Part shown: in pieces, positions 1 through 11,542 of the stretch
Position numbering within the stretch: position 1 is the first letter of the stretch
Layout: every line of letters starts with the position of its first letter
Assembly: GCA_017542145.1 (NCBI GenBank)
Contig: JAFXXQ010000007.1
Coordinates: 1-63,374, forward strand
DNA length: 63,374 nt
From: Bacteroidaceae bacterium
Lineage (GTDB): Bacteria; Bacteroidota; Bacteroidia; Bacteroidales; Bacteroidaceae
Direction: 5' to 3'
Program-made: the position numbers and the translations under genes
The notes under the pieces: model-generated
Seen by the model: only the letters and a program-made list of their open reading frames with translations
Databases searched by the model: none
Told to the model about the DNA's origin: nothing

Positions 1-379
1 ATGAGATGTTCAGGAACAGTGCAACATCCTTGATAGTGCCTATGCGGGATAAGTCAACGACGTAGCGGGCAAACTTGTTCGTGTAGCTTCGCTTGCCTGT
101 CACAAAATGGATCTTCTCCTGGCGGATGCAACCACATGACTTGCATTCTATACGCTGTACCTTCATTCGCAGAATCGTTTCTCTATGGCCAACGGGAACA
201 CTCCGTATATCCCTGTATATGCTGCCAGAACGGATAATCTTACGACTTTTACATTCCGGACAGCACAATTCATCCTTCCGTGTCTGAATATAATGAATAT
301 TTTGATTACCTTTGTACTCTGTTTTGGTACATTCTTGGTGGCGGACACCAAATGCATGATACAGATAGCTGGGATTCAT
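1..379 (-). CDS. ISL3-family transposase, N-terminal part (continues past window edge)
   Basis: The minus strand is open from an ATG at 379 down to base 1, giving the first 126 residues of a transposase whose catalytic part lies outside the window. Two CxxC pairs are visible at about residues 40-43 (CPEC) and 79-82 (CKSC). This is the zinc-finger arrangement of ISL3-family transposases, and it is followed by a helical segment typical of their helix-turn-helix region. A promoter-like TACCTTTG lies on the minus strand at 406-413. Whether the element is complete cannot be judged, and I could not identify its terminal inverted repeat. Family assignment is fairly sure from the zinc-finger pattern and the surrounding sequence. 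Confidence 0.75.
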   Translation of the reverse strand, partial: MNPSYLYHAFGVRHQECTKTEYKGNQNIHYIQTRKDELCCPECKSRKIIRSGSIYRDIRSVPVGHRETILRMKVQRIECKSCGCIRQEKIHFVTGKRSYTNKFARYVVDLSRIGTIKDVALFLNIS

Positions 380-963
380 ATTACTATGCTTTAGTTAGGG
401 GTAACCAAAGGTAGTGATTTTATCTTAGCTATCTTTCTTATGGTTCATTTATTTGTTGATTTCCTATGCATTTGTCGGATGAACCAAAAGAAAAGCGTAA
501 AAATTATGATTATACGCAAAAAACACCTATTCTATGTTCACTCGCGAGTCTTTTTGGAATTTACATTACAAAGATATGACATACCGTTTGCCGTTTTTCC
601 CACTTCACCCCACAGCGTGTTCTCGTTGCGTTCGGCAGGTTTTTCAGGGTATGGCCTCCCGTTTCCTGTACTGCTCTTCCGCAGCCCAATGGAATAAAAT
701 GCCAGCCCAGTGGACTGGGAACGCAGCCCACTGCGTCGTGCCGCCAGTCCACCGGAATAAGCCACGCCCTATAGCCGGCATGGATACAAAATACTGAAAT
801 CTGTATTCTATATCCACCGTCCAAGCCGTCAGGGGGTATTCTTACGGATAATCATAAAAAAAAATATTTTTTCTTGCTTTTCCTATTATAAAGAGGTAAT
901 TTTGCAGCCCCTATTACGAAGAAAAGATTATTGTTTTTATAAACGTTTTATTCACAAAAGACT
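380..963. other. Intergenic region between the ISL3 element and mutA
   Basis: About 580 bases without a gene I can support. It should contain the end of the insertion sequence (not located), a GC-rich patch around 600-790 with small hairpins, and the mutA promoter at its right end. Short ORFs on both strands have no recognisable domains and are not called. Confidence 0.5.
874..904 (+). promoter_or_regulatory. Bacteroidetes-type promoter of mutA
   Basis: TTG at 874-876, a 20-base spacer, then TAATTTTG at 897-904. This fits the primary sigma factor consensus of Bacteroidetes. Transcription would start about 5-8 bases downstream, leaving a leader of roughly 50 bases before mutA. Confidence 0.65.
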
Positions 964-2820
964 ATGGCAAATAGTAAAGAAAGACTGTTCGCTGAGTTTG
1001 CGCCGACTACCACCGAAGAGTGGATGGAGAAAATCACCGTCGATTTGAAAGGCGCCGACTTTGCGAAGAAACTCGTTTGGCGCACAAACGAGGGATTCAA
1101 CGTGCAGCCGTTCTATCGGTTGGAAGACATCGAGGGACTGGCTACGACGCGGGCTCTGCCGGGCGAATTCCCCTACGTCCGCGGTACCAAGAAAAACAAC
1201 AACGTTTGGTTCATCCGCCAGAACATCGAGGTGACGTGCCCGAAGGAGGCCAACGAGAAGGCCCTCTACGTGCTGGAGCGTGGCGTGGATTCGCTGGGTT
1301 TCCACTTCAAGGGCAAGGACGTCAGCGCCGAGTTCATCGAGACGTTGCTGGACGGCATCGTGTGCACAGCCGTTGAACTGAACTTCAAGACCTGCGCCCG
1401 CCGCGCCGTGGAACTGGCTGGTATCCTGAAGGCTTACTTCACCAAGAAGGGCTATGACCTGAAGGAAGTGAAGGGCTCTATCAACTTCGACCCGCTGAAC
1501 GGCATCGTGAGCCGCGGCAAGGATGTCAGCGACTTCACGGAAACGCTGAAGGCCGTCGTGGAGGCCTGCGAAGAGATGCCGGGCTTCCGCCCCGTGGCTG
1601 TCAATGCCGTGAACCTCTGCAACGCCGGTGCCTACATCTACCAGGAGCTGGGCTATGCGCTGGCCTGGGGTAACGAGTACATGCAGCTGATGACTGAGGC
1701 AGGCGTGCCTGCCGACAAGGCTGCACGGGCCATCAAATTCAACTTCGGCATCAGCGGCAACTACTTCTTCGAAATCGCGAAGTTCCGCGCCGCCCGCATG
1801 CTGTGGGCTCAGATTGTGAAGCAATATGAGCCGAAATGCGACTGCGCCTGCAAGATGGTGGCTCACGCCGAGACGAGCACGTTCAACATGACCGTATTCG
1901 ACGCCCACGTGAACCTGCTCCGCAGCCAGACGGAGGCCATGAGCGCTGCCATCGCCGGTGTGGACTCCATCACCGTCTGCCCCTTCGACAAGACTTACGA
2001 GACCCCCGACGCCTTCAGCGAGCGCCTGGCACGCAACCAGCAGCTGCTGCTCAAGGAAGAGAGCCACATGGACAAGATTGTCGACCCGTCGGCCGGCAGC
2101 TACTACATCGAGACGCTCACCAACAACCTCGCCAAGGAGGGTTGGAAGCTGTTCCTCGCCATCGAAGAGGACGGAGGCTTCCTCGCCCAGGCCAAGGCCA
2201 ACAAGGTGCAGCAGGCTGTCAACGCCAGCGGCAAGGCCCGTCACGAGGCTGTCAGCAAGCGCAAGGAAATCCTGCTCGGCACCAACCAGTACCCCAACTT
2301 CAACGAACTGGCCAACGGCAAGAAGCCTGTCAGCCCCTGCTGCTGCAGCTGCTCAGAGGAAGCTCCCGCCTACGAGAAGCTCGACTTCCATCGCGCCGCC
2401 AGCGAGTTTGAGGCTCTGCGTCTGCAGACCGAGAAGAGCGGCCGCCGTCCCAAGGCGTTCATGCTCACCATCGGCAACCTCGCCATGCGCCAGGCCCGCG
2501 CCCAGTTCTCGTGCAACTTCCTCGCCTGCGCCGGCTATCAGGTCATCGACAACCTCGGCTTCAAGACCGTCGAAGAAGGCGTAGACGCCGCGCTGAAGGC
2601 CGAGGCCGACATCGTGGTGCTCTGCTCGAGCGACGACGAGTATGCCGAGTATGCCATCCCCGCCTTCCAGTACCTGAACGGACGGGCCATGTTCATCGTG
2701 GCCGGTGCCCCCGCATGCATGGACGACCTCAAGGCCGCCGGCATCGAGCACTTCATCCATGTCCGCTGCAACGTGCTGGACACGCTGAAGAACTTCAACG
2801 CTATTCTGAACATCAAATAA
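964..2820 (+). CDS. mutA: Methylmalonyl-CoA mutase small subunit
   Basis: A 618-residue homologue of the large subunit without cofactor-binding residues. The TIM-barrel part fills about residues 1-450, and the C-terminal flavodoxin-like domain (about 480-618) lacks the DxHxxG cobalamin motif found in MutB, as expected for the small subunit. Together with MutB it interconverts methylmalonyl-CoA and succinyl-CoA, a step of the succinate-propionate pathway. MutB follows after 16 bases. A run of cysteines (CCCSC) near residue 460, between the two domains, is unusual for a linker. Identity is certain at family level; the cysteine cluster has no known role. Confidence 0.95.
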   Translation: MANSKERLFAEFAPTTTEEWMEKITVDLKGADFAKKLVWRTNEGFNVQPFYRLEDIEGLATTRALPGEFPYVRGTKKNNNVWFIRQNIEVTCPKEANEKALYVLERGVDSLGFHFKGKDVSAEFIETLLDGIVCTAVELNFKTCARRAVELAGILKAYFTKKGYDLKEVKGSINFDPLNGIVSRGKDVSDFTETLKAVVEACEEMPGFRPVAVNAVNLCNAGAYIYQELGYALAWGNEYMQLMTEAGVPADKAARAIKFNFGISGNYFFEIAKFRAARMLWAQIVKQYEPKCDCACKMVAHAETSTFNMTVFDAHVNLLRSQTEAMSAAIAGVDSITVCPFDKTYETPDAFSERLARNQQLLLKEESHMDKIVDPSAGSYYIETLTNNLAKEGWKLFLAIEEDGGFLAQAKANKVQQAVNASGKARHEAVSKRKEILLGTNQYPNFNELANGKKPVSPCCCSCSEEAPAYEKLDFHRAASEFEALRLQTEKSGRRPKAFMLTIGNLAMRQARAQFSCNFLACAGYQVIDNLGFKTVEEGVDAALKAEADIVVLCSSDDEYAEYAIPAFQYLNGRAMFIVAGAPACMDDLKAAGIEHFIHVRCNVLDTLKNFNAILNIK

Positions 2821-2836
2821 TGAGGAGGACTGAGCT

Positions 2837-4999
2837 ATGAGAAAAAATTTCAAAGATATCGATATCTGTGCCGGTTTCACCGCTCAGAATGGTGCCGAAT
2901 GGCAAAAGGAGAATCACATCGAGGCGAACTGGCGCACGCCTGAGCTCATCGACGTGAAGCCTGTCTATACAAAGGAAGACCTCGAGGGCATGGAGCATCT
3001 GAATTATGCCGCCGGCATCGCCCCCAACCTCCGTGGCCCCTACTCAACGATGTACGTCATGCGTCCTTGGACTATCCGCCAGTACGCCGGTTTCTCGACG
3101 GCTGAGGAGTCCAACGCCTTCTACCGCCGCAACCTCGCCTCGGGCCAGAAGGGTCTGTCGGTCGCTTTCGACCTCCCCACCCACCGCGGCTACGACCCCG
3201 ACCACGAGCGCGTCGTCGGCGACGTCGGCAAGGCCGGTGTCTCCATCTGCTCGCTGGAAAACATGAAGGTGCTCTTCGACGGCATCCCTTTGAACAAAAT
3301 GTCCGTCTCGATGACGATGAACGGTGCCGTGCTGCCCGTCCTCGCCTTCTACATCAACGCCGGCCTTGAGCAGGGTGCCAAGCTGGAGGAGATGGCCGGG
3401 ACCATCCAGAACGACATCCTCAAGGAGTTCATGGTGCGTAACACCTACATCTATCCGCCCGCGTTCTCCATGAAGATTATCTCCGACATCTTCGAATACA
3501 CCTCGAAGAACATGCCGAAGTTCAACAGCATCTCCATCTCCGGCTACCACATGCAGGAGGCTGGTGCTACAGCCGACATCGAAATGGCCTACACGCTGTC
3601 CGACGGTCTGGAGGACCTCCGTGCCGGAGTCAAGGCTGGCATGAGCGTCGATGCCTTCGCTCCCCGCCTCTCGTTCTTCTGGGCCATCGGCATGAACCAC
3701 TTCATGGAGATTGCCAAGATGCGCGCCGCCCGTATGCTCTGGGCAAAGATTGTCCACAGCTTCGACCCGAAGAACCCGAAGTCACTCGCCCTGCGTACCC
3801 ACTCGCAGACGTCTGGCTGGAGCCTCACCGAGCAGGACCCCTTCAACAACGTGGGCCGTACCTGCATCGAGGCCATGGCCGCCGCCCTGGGCCACACCCA
3901 GAGCCTCCACACCAACGCCCTCGACGAGGCCATCGCCCTGCCGACGGACTTCAGCGCACGCATCGCCCGCAACACCCAGATATACATCCAGGAAGAGACC
4001 TACGTCTGCAAGAACGTCGACCCGTGGGGCGGCAGCTACTACGTCGAAAGCCTCACCAACGAGCTCGCCCACAAGGCCTGGGAGCACATCCAGGAGATCG
4101 AGAAGCTGGGCGGCATGGCTAAGGCCATCGAGACCGGACTGCCCAAGATGCGCATCGAGGAGGCTTCTGCCCGTACGCAGGCTCGCATCGACAGCGGCGT
4201 GCAGACCATCGTCGGCACCAACAAGTACCGTCTGGAGAAGGAAGACCCCATCGACATCCTCGAAGTCGACAACACCGCCGTGCGTCTTGAGCAGATTGAA
4301 GGGCTCAAGAAGCTGCGTGCCGAGCGCGACGAGGCTGCCTGCAAGGCCGCCCTCGCCGAGATTACGAAGTGCGTCAAGGATTTCAACGACGGCAAGCGCA
4401 GCGAGAACAACCTGCTCGACCTCGCCGTCAAGGCCGCCGGCCTGCGTTGCACCCTGGGCGAAATCAGCGATGCCTGCGAAGCTGTCGTGGGCCGTTACAA
4501 TGCCATCATCAGAACCATTTCAGGAGTGTACAGTTCAGAGACCAAGAAGGACAGCGAGTACCAGCGTGCTTGCGCCCTCACCGAAGAGTTTGCCAAGAAG
4601 AACGGTCGTCGTCCGCGCATCATGATTGCCAAGATGGGTCAGGACGGCCACGACCGTGGTGCCAAGGTAGTCGCCACCGGCTATGCCGACTGCGGCTTCG
4701 ACGTGGACATGGGACCCTTGTTCCAGACGCCCGCCGAAAGCGCCAAGCAGGCTGTGGAGAACGACGTCGATGTGCTCGGCGTCAGCTCGCTGGCTGCCGG
4801 TCACAAGACGCTCATCCCGCAGGTCATCGAGGAGCTCAGGAAGCTGGGCCGCGAGGATATCATGATCATCGCCGGCGGCGTTATCCCCGCCCAGGACTAT
4901 GACTTCCTCTACAAGGCTGGCGTCGCCGCCGTCTTCGGACCCGGCTCCAACGTCTGCACCTCCGCCGCCAAGATCTGCGAACTCCTGATGGAGGAATAA
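2837..4999 (+). CDS. mutB: Methylmalonyl-CoA mutase large subunit
   Basis: A 720-residue catalytic subunit. The N-terminal TIM barrel contains the substrate-binding stretch around the early GPYSTMY motif. The C-terminal domain carries the cobalamin-binding DGHDRG motif near residue 605, whose histidine is the lower cobalt ligand, followed by the conserved LSSLAAGH-like GVSSLAAGH segment. It is preceded by GAGGAGG-like bases just after the mutA stop, so the two genes are almost certainly co-transcribed. Adenosylcobalamin is required; no cobalamin riboswitch was recognised upstream of the pair. The associated ArgK/MeaB chaperone is not in the window. Confidence 0.97.
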   Translation: MRKNFKDIDICAGFTAQNGAEWQKENHIEANWRTPELIDVKPVYTKEDLEGMEHLNYAAGIAPNLRGPYSTMYVMRPWTIRQYAGFSTAEESNAFYRRNLASGQKGLSVAFDLPTHRGYDPDHERVVGDVGKAGVSICSLENMKVLFDGIPLNKMSVSMTMNGAVLPVLAFYINAGLEQGAKLEEMAGTIQNDILKEFMVRNTYIYPPAFSMKIISDIFEYTSKNMPKFNSISISGYHMQEAGATADIEMAYTLSDGLEDLRAGVKAGMSVDAFAPRLSFFWAIGMNHFMEIAKMRAARMLWAKIVHSFDPKNPKSLALRTHSQTSGWSLTEQDPFNNVGRTCIEAMAAALGHTQSLHTNALDEAIALPTDFSARIARNTQIYIQEETYVCKNVDPWGGSYYVESLTNELAHKAWEHIQEIEKLGGMAKAIETGLPKMRIEEASARTQARIDSGVQTIVGTNKYRLEKEDPIDILEVDNTAVRLEQIEGLKKLRAERDEAACKAALAEITKCVKDFNDGKRSENNLLDLAVKAAGLRCTLGEISDACEAVVGRYNAIIRTISGVYSSETKKDSEYQRACALTEEFAKKNGRRPRIMIAKMGQDGHDRGAKVVATGYADCGFDVDMGPLFQTPAESAKQAVENDVDVLGVSSLAAGHKTLIPQVIEELRKLGREDIMIIAGGVIPAQDYDFLYKAGVAAVFGPGSNVCTSAAKICELLMEE

Positions 5000-5008
5000 T
5001 CTCTTCCT

Positions 5009-5100
5009 TAGTTAAGAGTTAAGAGTTAAGAAAAAAAGTCCTGTATGCGGCCAGGCTTACAGAGCTATTTTTCTTAACTCTTAACTTTTAATTCTTAACT
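5009..5100. repeat. Inverted short-repeat array (TTAAGAG word) after mutB
   Basis: Three tandem TTAAGAG-type words at 5009-5032 are followed, after a spacer of about 35 bases, by their inverted copies at 5068-5100. The RNA could fold into a long A/U-rich hairpin and probably terminates the mutAB transcript. The same word recurs at 13446-13612. Confidence 0.7.
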
Positions 5101-5110
5101 ATGCCCTAAA

Positions 5111-6898
<1,788 letters not shown>

Positions 6899-6976
6899 TC
6901 TAGGAACCACAGCATTTTTTCGCGGCCCTTAACTCTGCATGCTCAGCGCAGTACGTTATCGGCTCAGCGCAAGGCG

Positions 6977-8128
6977 TTATACTTTCAGGAAAATCTTTTT
7001 GCGATAGAGGAAATAGAGGAAGAGCCAGCAGACGACGATATAGGCGACCTCAGTAAAGAAGGGTTGTGCGTTTTCGGGCATAAGACCGACGAGACCGCCG
7101 AAAATGCGCTTAGAGGTGTAACCAAAATTGATGAAGCGCTGGCCAAGATAGATGGTGATGGAGTTCATGCCTATGACGGTGAAGAACTTCGCCCACCGAC
7201 GATGCCCCCGGACATCCATAATCCAATAGAAAAGGGCAAACATCAGCACGGAATAAGCACCGACGACAAGAACGAAACTGCTCGTCCAGATCTTTTTGTT
7301 GACAGGGAAATCGAGGCTCCAAAGGAGGCCGAGACCTAGGAGGATCACCCCTGCCACGACCATGCCGAGAGCCTTTTTGCCTGGGGTGAGACCAGCGCGT
7401 TCGCTCTTTACCCATTCGCCGGTGAACATGCCGAGCAAGGCGGTGGCGATGGCGGGAATAGTGCTGAGGATGCCCTCAGGGTCGTAAGTGGGGGTATAGA
7501 TATGGCCCGGAAGGAGTACACGGTCGAGGTAGCCGATAATAGAACCCTGAGCGGTGAGGATGTCTGCGCCGGCAGCATCAGGGGCAGGAATGAAGCGTGC
7601 CACAAGCCAATAACCGATGAGGAGTAAAGAGGTGATGACGACACGCCATTGCCAGCGGCTGTGCATGAAGATGAGGGCAGCGAACATCCAGGCGATGCCG
7701 ATGCGAGCCAATACGCTGGGAATACGGATGTGGGCGAAGTCAAGATGATCGAGGAGGCCGTTGTAGAGCAAGCCGAGGACGAAGAGCGTCAAGCCGCGGC
7801 GGATGACTTTCCAGTGTATGGCACCCTCGGACTTGTGCTGATTGCGCTGCTTAGCCAACGAGAAGGGGAACGAGATGCCTGCAATGAAGAGGAAGAGAGG
7901 GAAGATCGTATCGTGGTGGACAAGGCCGTTCCACTCCACGTGTTCCATCTGCCGGGCGAGAGCCTCGGTGAACGAGCCAGGGAACCATTGGGCGAGCGCT
8001 GCCAGAAGTCCGGCACCGCCCATGATGAAGAACATGTCGAAGCCCCTGAGGGCATCCAACGACTCTAAACGTTTGGAAGGTGATTTGGTTTTCATGTTAC
8101 CTGACGATTGTTTTATGTCCGTTGACAA
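6977..8128 (-). CDS. DUF5009 / heparan-glucosaminide N-acetyltransferase-like membrane protein
   Basis: A 383-residue polytopic membrane protein. The N-terminal RLESLDALRGFDMFFI segment is the hallmark of the acyltransferase group related to HGSNAT (DUF5009/DUF1624). About ten hydrophobic helices follow, with conserved small loops such as HHDTIFPLFLF. Members are thought to transfer acetyl groups across the membrane to sugars. It lies 20 bases downstream of a lipoprotein gene on the same strand, suggesting co-transcription. An alternative start at 8095 lacks only a hydrophilic leader. The substrate cannot be read from sequence. Confidence 0.85.
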   Translation of the reverse strand: MSTDIKQSSGNMKTKSPSKRLESLDALRGFDMFFIMGGAGLLAALAQWFPGSFTEALARQMEHVEWNGLVHHDTIFPLFLFIAGISFPFSLAKQRNQHKSEGAIHWKVIRRGLTLFVLGLLYNGLLDHLDFAHIRIPSVLARIGIAWMFAALIFMHSRWQWRVVITSLLLIGYWLVARFIPAPDAAGADILTAQGSIIGYLDRVLLPGHIYTPTYDPEGILSTIPAIATALLGMFTGEWVKSERAGLTPGKKALGMVVAGVILLGLGLLWSLDFPVNKKIWTSSFVLVVGAYSVLMFALFYWIMDVRGHRRWAKFFTVIGMNSITIYLGQRFINFGYTSKRIFGGLVGLMPENAQPFFTEVAYIVVCWLFLYFLYRKKIFLKV

Positions 8129-8148
8129 TATAAAATGATTTCATTCGG

Positions 8149-8637
8149 TTAATCGGTTATTGAATGGCCATAGTCAGTGTCGGTGAGGACGTACGTCGAT
8201 GTGCCCTCGGAGCCGAAGCGGTGGAACTCGCCCTTGAAGGTGTAACTGTCATCGTCGTAGGGACTATGCGTGGCGGGAGTGTCGTAGTAGAAAATAAGGT
8301 AACGCCCGTCGTCAAACACGAATCGGACGCTGTCGCTATAGATGTAGTTCCTGAGAACGACGCCCGTATTCTCTTTTCCTGCGCGTCCCAGTCCGCCGTC
8401 TTCATAAAGGGTGACCTTCTCGCCAGCGGGGATGGTGATGCCGTCGGGATTGAGGAAGTAGCAATGGCGGATGCTGTCGATGGGTGAAACAAAATACATG
8501 TCGGCGGTGTCCGTCAGGGCTACAATAGTGACGTCGTGCGACGAGTCGTTCTGAAACACGTAGTTCTGACGAAAGCCTGGGTCACAGGACATCAGCAAAG
8601 GAGCTAACAGCAAAAAAGTGAAAAACTTTCTTTTCAT
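8149..8637 (-). CDS. Small predicted lipoprotein, unknown function
   Basis: A 162-residue protein starting at the ATG at 8637. It has a typical Bacteroidetes lipoprotein signal peptide ending in LLMSC with cysteine 18 as the lipidation site, then Asp-Pro. The mature part is rich in beta strands, Tyr, Asp and Phe. No known domain was recognised. An upstream in-frame ATG at 8655 would add six residues ahead of the signal and is less likely. It probably sits in the outer membrane and is co-transcribed with the acyltransferase gene that follows. Confidence 0.7.
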   Translation of the reverse strand: MKRKFFTFLLLAPLLMSCDPGFRQNYVFQNDSSHDVTIVALTDTADMYFVSPIDSIRHCYFLNPDGITIPAGEKVTLYEDGGLGRAGKENTGVVLRNYIYSDSVRFVFDDGRYLIFYYDTPATHSPYDDDSYTFKGEFHRFGSEGTSTYVLTDTDYGHSITD

Positions 8638-8738
8638 CGTCGATTGTCCACACAAAATCGGCTACAAAGATAGTGAGAGCCGAGCGAAAAAGCAAAATAA
8701 TATGAAATAAAAAAGGATTGGCTTGCGCCTATCCTTTG

Positions 8739-8812
8739 TAGCGGGACTCAGGATTGAACTGAGGACCTCATGATTATGAATCATGCGCTCTAACCAGCTG
8801 AGCTATCCCGCC
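8739..8812 (-). tRNA. tRNA-Met (anticodon CAT)
   Basis: Folds as a complete cloverleaf: acceptor stem GGCGGGA with TCCCGCT, D-arm with AGCTCAGCTGGTTAGAGC, anticodon loop TTCATAA, and T-loop GTTCAATCC. No CCA is encoded. The anticodon CAT could belong to elongator Met or to an Ile tRNA with lysidine; Met is the likelier reading. A promoter with CAA-complement TTG and TACCTTTG on the minus strand lies at 8840-8870. Confidence 0.93.
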
Positions 8813-8839
8813 ATCGCGTCCATTTCTGGAAAAGCGGCG

Positions 8840-8870
8840 CAAAGGTACAGGGATTTTCTGACACGTGCAA
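8840..8870 (-). promoter_or_regulatory. Promoter of tRNA-Met
   Basis: Read on the minus strand: TTG at 8868-8870, a 20-base spacer, then TACCTTTG at 8840-8847, about 28 bases upstream of the tRNA 5' end. Confidence 0.7.
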
Positions 8871-8962
8871 CTTTTTTTCCATTTTTTTATGGCGGACGGA
8901 CGATTTTGATGTTTTTCAGAAATAATCTTGAAGAAAATTTGTTTTCCTTAACAGAATTGCTT

Positions 8963-8970
8963 ATCTTCGC
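8963..8970 (+). promoter_or_regulatory. -7 element of the START-like gene
   Basis: TATCTTCG, a one-base variant of TAnnTTTG, lies about 22 bases before the ATG at 8992. Confidence 0.5.
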
Positions 8971-8991
8971 GGCAAAATCAATCGCAAGACC

Positions 8992-9372
8992 ATGGAGAAA
9001 ATTCACTTAGAATTTCCGTTGAACAGCAACTCCCGTTCCATGATCTGGGATAGGGTGGGAACAACGGGCGGTTTGGAAGTCTGGATGGCCGACCGCGTAA
9101 CAGAGGATGAGGAAGGCGTCTATACGTTCCATTGGGGTCGCAACGAAACCCGGCAGGCAGTACTTGTGTCAAAACGCATCGGAACCTACGTTCGTTTCCA
9201 CTGGATTGACGAACCGCCGAGGACCTTCTTCGAACTGCGCATTTCTTTCAACGAACTGACGAATACCTTTATTCTTGAAGTGACGGAACAGACGAACGAC
9301 GAGGACATCGAGGGCTTGACCCAGCTCTGGGAGAGCTTCGCCGAGAAACTTACGCGACGTGGAGGGATATAG
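8992..9372 (+). CDS. START-like domain protein (Bacteroidetes START_2 type)
   Basis: A 126-residue single-domain cytosolic protein. The N-terminal pattern (KIHLEFPLNSNSRSMIW) and later FHWGRNE and VRFHWIDE segments match the small Bacteroidetes START-like family, a helix-grip fold that normally binds hydrophobic ligands. The family is nearly universal in Bacteroidetes, but its ligand is not established. It stands alone after the tRNA, with its own promoter, and is followed by an intergenic short-repeat region. Confidence 0.8.
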   Translation: MEKIHLEFPLNSNSRSMIWDRVGTTGGLEVWMADRVTEDEEGVYTFHWGRNETRQAVLVSKRIGTYVRFHWIDEPPRTFFELRISFNELTNTFILEVTEQTNDEDIEGLTQLWESFAEKLTRRGGI

Positions 9373-9400
9373 GAAATGCGCTTCATGCAACGCATAAGAC

Positions 9401-9540
9401 TTAACGAACACCTCCTTCAGCCTTCATTAAACATCAGCTTTCATTGAACTTCAGCCTTCATTGAACTTTTTCTGTTCATTCACACCACGCTTACATCCAT
9501 CCGTCAGCTACGTTAAACGTTAAACATTCAACGTTAAACG
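9401..9540. repeat. Intergenic short-repeat region (TTCATTGAAC and GTTAAACG words)
   Basis: Repeated words TTCAGCCTTCATTGAAC and then GTTAAACGTTAAACATTCAACGTT lie between the START-like gene and the LptF/G-type gene. The second word is partly self-complementary (CGTTAAACG... AACGTTAAAC). They encode nothing I can recognise. Confidence 0.6.
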
Positions 9541-9582
9541 AAAATAAATCCTTTGTTTCTTTTTTCTCCCTTTCTTTTGTGT

Positions 9583-9590
9583 TAATTTTG
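9583..9590 (+). promoter_or_regulatory. -7 element of the LptF/G permease gene
   Basis: TAATTTTG followed by CAG, 29 bases upstream of the GTG start at 9620. The -33 element is weak. Confidence 0.5.
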
Positions 9591-9619
9591 CAGCTTGAAA
9601 CAAATTAACCCGTTTCTGC

Positions 9620-11530
9620 GTGCACTTGAAAAGACTTGACCTATTTGTGCTGAAGAGTTTCGGTATCATGTTTATCGGGACGTTCTTCATCTGTCTTTTC
9701 ATCTTCGTCATGCAATTCCTTTGGCTGTATGTCGACGAGATGGTGGGCAAGGGGCTGTCGCTGGACGTGCTGGGCAAGTTTTTTTATTATGCCACGCTGA
9801 CGCTGGTGCCGCGCTCGCTGCCGCTTGCTATCCTGCTGGCGGCGCTGATGACGTTCGGCAACTTCGGCGAGCGTGTGGAGCTGACGGCCATGAAGGCATC
9901 GGGTATCCCCCTGCTGCGTGTCATGCGGCCGCTCATCATCTTCTGCATCCCGCTCTGCTTCGCGTCGTTCTATTTCCAGAATGTCATCATCCCCGACTCG
10001 CAGCTGAAGCTCAACACGCTGCTCGTCTCCATGAAACAGAAGTCGCCCGAACTGGAGATTCCCGAGGGGGCGTTCTACGACGGCATCGAAGGCTACAACC
10101 TCTTCGTCGACCACAAGAACCGCGACACGGGCATGCTCTACGGTGTCATCATCTACAACTTCACCGACGGCTTCGACAATGCCCACATCATCAAGGCCGA
10201 CTCAGGACGTCTGGAGACCACCGCTGACAAGAACTTTCTGAAGATGACGCTCTACCACGGCGAGCAGTTCGAGAACTTCAAGACGGACAACATCAACCGG
10301 AAGAACATCCCCTACCGCCGCGAGGTGTTCGGCACAAAGACAATGCTCATCGCCTTCAACGACGAGTTCAGCGTTCAGGAGGCGGGGTTCCTGAGCGCCA
10401 GCGCCTCCACCAAGACCATGCGGCAGCTGGTCATCGACCGCGACTCGCTTCTGCACGACCAGGACAGCATCGGCCGTGCCTACTTCAGCACCCTCAAGAG
10501 CGGCACCTACAACGTCTATTCCATCACGGCACAGGACAGTACCCGCATGAAGGAACAGCGCGTCACCCGCCTCAACATGGACAGCGTCTATCAGTCTGCC
10601 ACCCGCGACCAACAGCTGAGATGGCGCACCACCGAGAAGTCGAAGATTGAGAACATGCACTCCGAGACCACGCTGAAGAAACGCTCCGTCTATCTGGCCG
10701 ACAAGAACATCCGCAAGCACCGCATCGAGTGGTGGAACAAGATTGTGCTCTCGCTGGCGTGTATGGTGTTCTTCTTCATCGGTGCCCCACTGGGTGCCAT
10801 CATCCGCAGGGGTGGGCTGGGCGTCTCCATCCTGGTGTCGGTGCTCATCTTCATCATCTACTACATCCTCGACTCGAACGGCGGCAAGATGGCCCGCGAG
10901 GGCGAGATGACCGTGTGGTTCGGCCGCTGGATGAGCACGATGGTGCTGGCGCCGATGGGAGCGTTCTTCACCATCAAGGCCAACCGCGACAGCACCGTCT
11001 TCAATGCCGATGCCTACAAAGCCGCCGTCCGCTGGCTCATTGCCAAGCCCGAGCAGCGCCACGTCAGCGGCAAGGAGGTCATCATCGACGACCCCGACTA
11101 TGCCGCCTGCTCCCTCCAGATGGACAGCCTCTCCGCGGCTTGTGAGGCATGGCGTACCCATCGCGACTGGCGGCGGCCGCCCCACTACGTCCGCTTCTTC
11201 ACGGGCGACCACCGCGACAATGCGCTGGAGGCCGTTTCGGAACAGCTGGAGCGTCTTGTCAACACGCTTGGCAACAGCCGCGACGCCTTTGTCATCAACA
11301 AGGTCAACGACTACCCCTTGTTCAGTTCCCGCGACCACGTCTGTCCCCTGCCCCCCGGCTGGCTGTCAGTGGCAGCGGCGGTCCTTGTCCCTGTCGGGGT
11401 GCTGCTATGGCTGCGGGCCACGTTCTTCACCCGTCGCCGGGCCTCCAACCTTGCTGCCATCGTCAAGACCAATGCCGAGCTGCAGCAGATTTTTCTTGAA
11501 AGACGATTGATTAACAATTACATAAACTAA
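9620..11530 (+). CDS. LPS export permease of the LptF/LptG (YjgP/YjgQ) family
   Basis: A 636-residue inner-membrane protein starting with GTG at 9620; the next residues (LKRLDLFVLKSF) are the conserved family N-terminus, so the GTG is well supported. Hydrophobic helices occur near residues 15-40, 55-80 and 95-120, then a long periplasmic domain, then helices near 365-450 and a last one near 595-615. The family moves lipopolysaccharide with the LptB ATPase. The tail after residue 450 is longer than in E. coli LptF or LptG, as usual in Bacteroidetes. aspC follows after 12 bases. Which of LptF or LptG it matches best is not decided. Confidence 0.88.
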   Translation: MHLKRLDLFVLKSFGIMFIGTFFICLFIFVMQFLWLYVDEMVGKGLSLDVLGKFFYYATLTLVPRSLPLAILLAALMTFGNFGERVELTAMKASGIPLLRVMRPLIIFCIPLCFASFYFQNVIIPDSQLKLNTLLVSMKQKSPELEIPEGAFYDGIEGYNLFVDHKNRDTGMLYGVIIYNFTDGFDNAHIIKADSGRLETTADKNFLKMTLYHGEQFENFKTDNINRKNIPYRREVFGTKTMLIAFNDEFSVQEAGFLSASASTKTMRQLVIDRDSLLHDQDSIGRAYFSTLKSGTYNVYSITAQDSTRMKEQRVTRLNMDSVYQSATRDQQLRWRTTEKSKIENMHSETTLKKRSVYLADKNIRKHRIEWWNKIVLSLACMVFFFIGAPLGAIIRRGGLGVSILVSVLIFIIYYILDSNGGKMAREGEMTVWFGRWMSTMVLAPMGAFFTIKANRDSTVFNADAYKAAVRWLIAKPEQRHVSGKEVIIDDPDYAACSLQMDSLSAACEAWRTHRDWRRPPHYVRFFTGDHRDNALEAVSEQLERLVNTLGNSRDAFVINKVNDYPLFSSRDHVCPLPPGWLSVAAAVLVPVGVLLWLRATFFTRRRASNLAAIVKTNAELQQIFLERRLINNYIN

Positions 11531-11542
11531 TAGAATAAGAAC

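Noticed and set aside
538..797. Short ORFs on both strands upstream of mutA
   Set aside because: No recognisable motif, overlapping on both strands in GC-rich hairpin DNA; probably not genes.
952..2244. 430-codon open frame on the minus strand opposite mutA
   Set aside because: It is the antisense shadow of a GC-rich coding gene; it has no domain pattern and MutA is certain on the plus strand.
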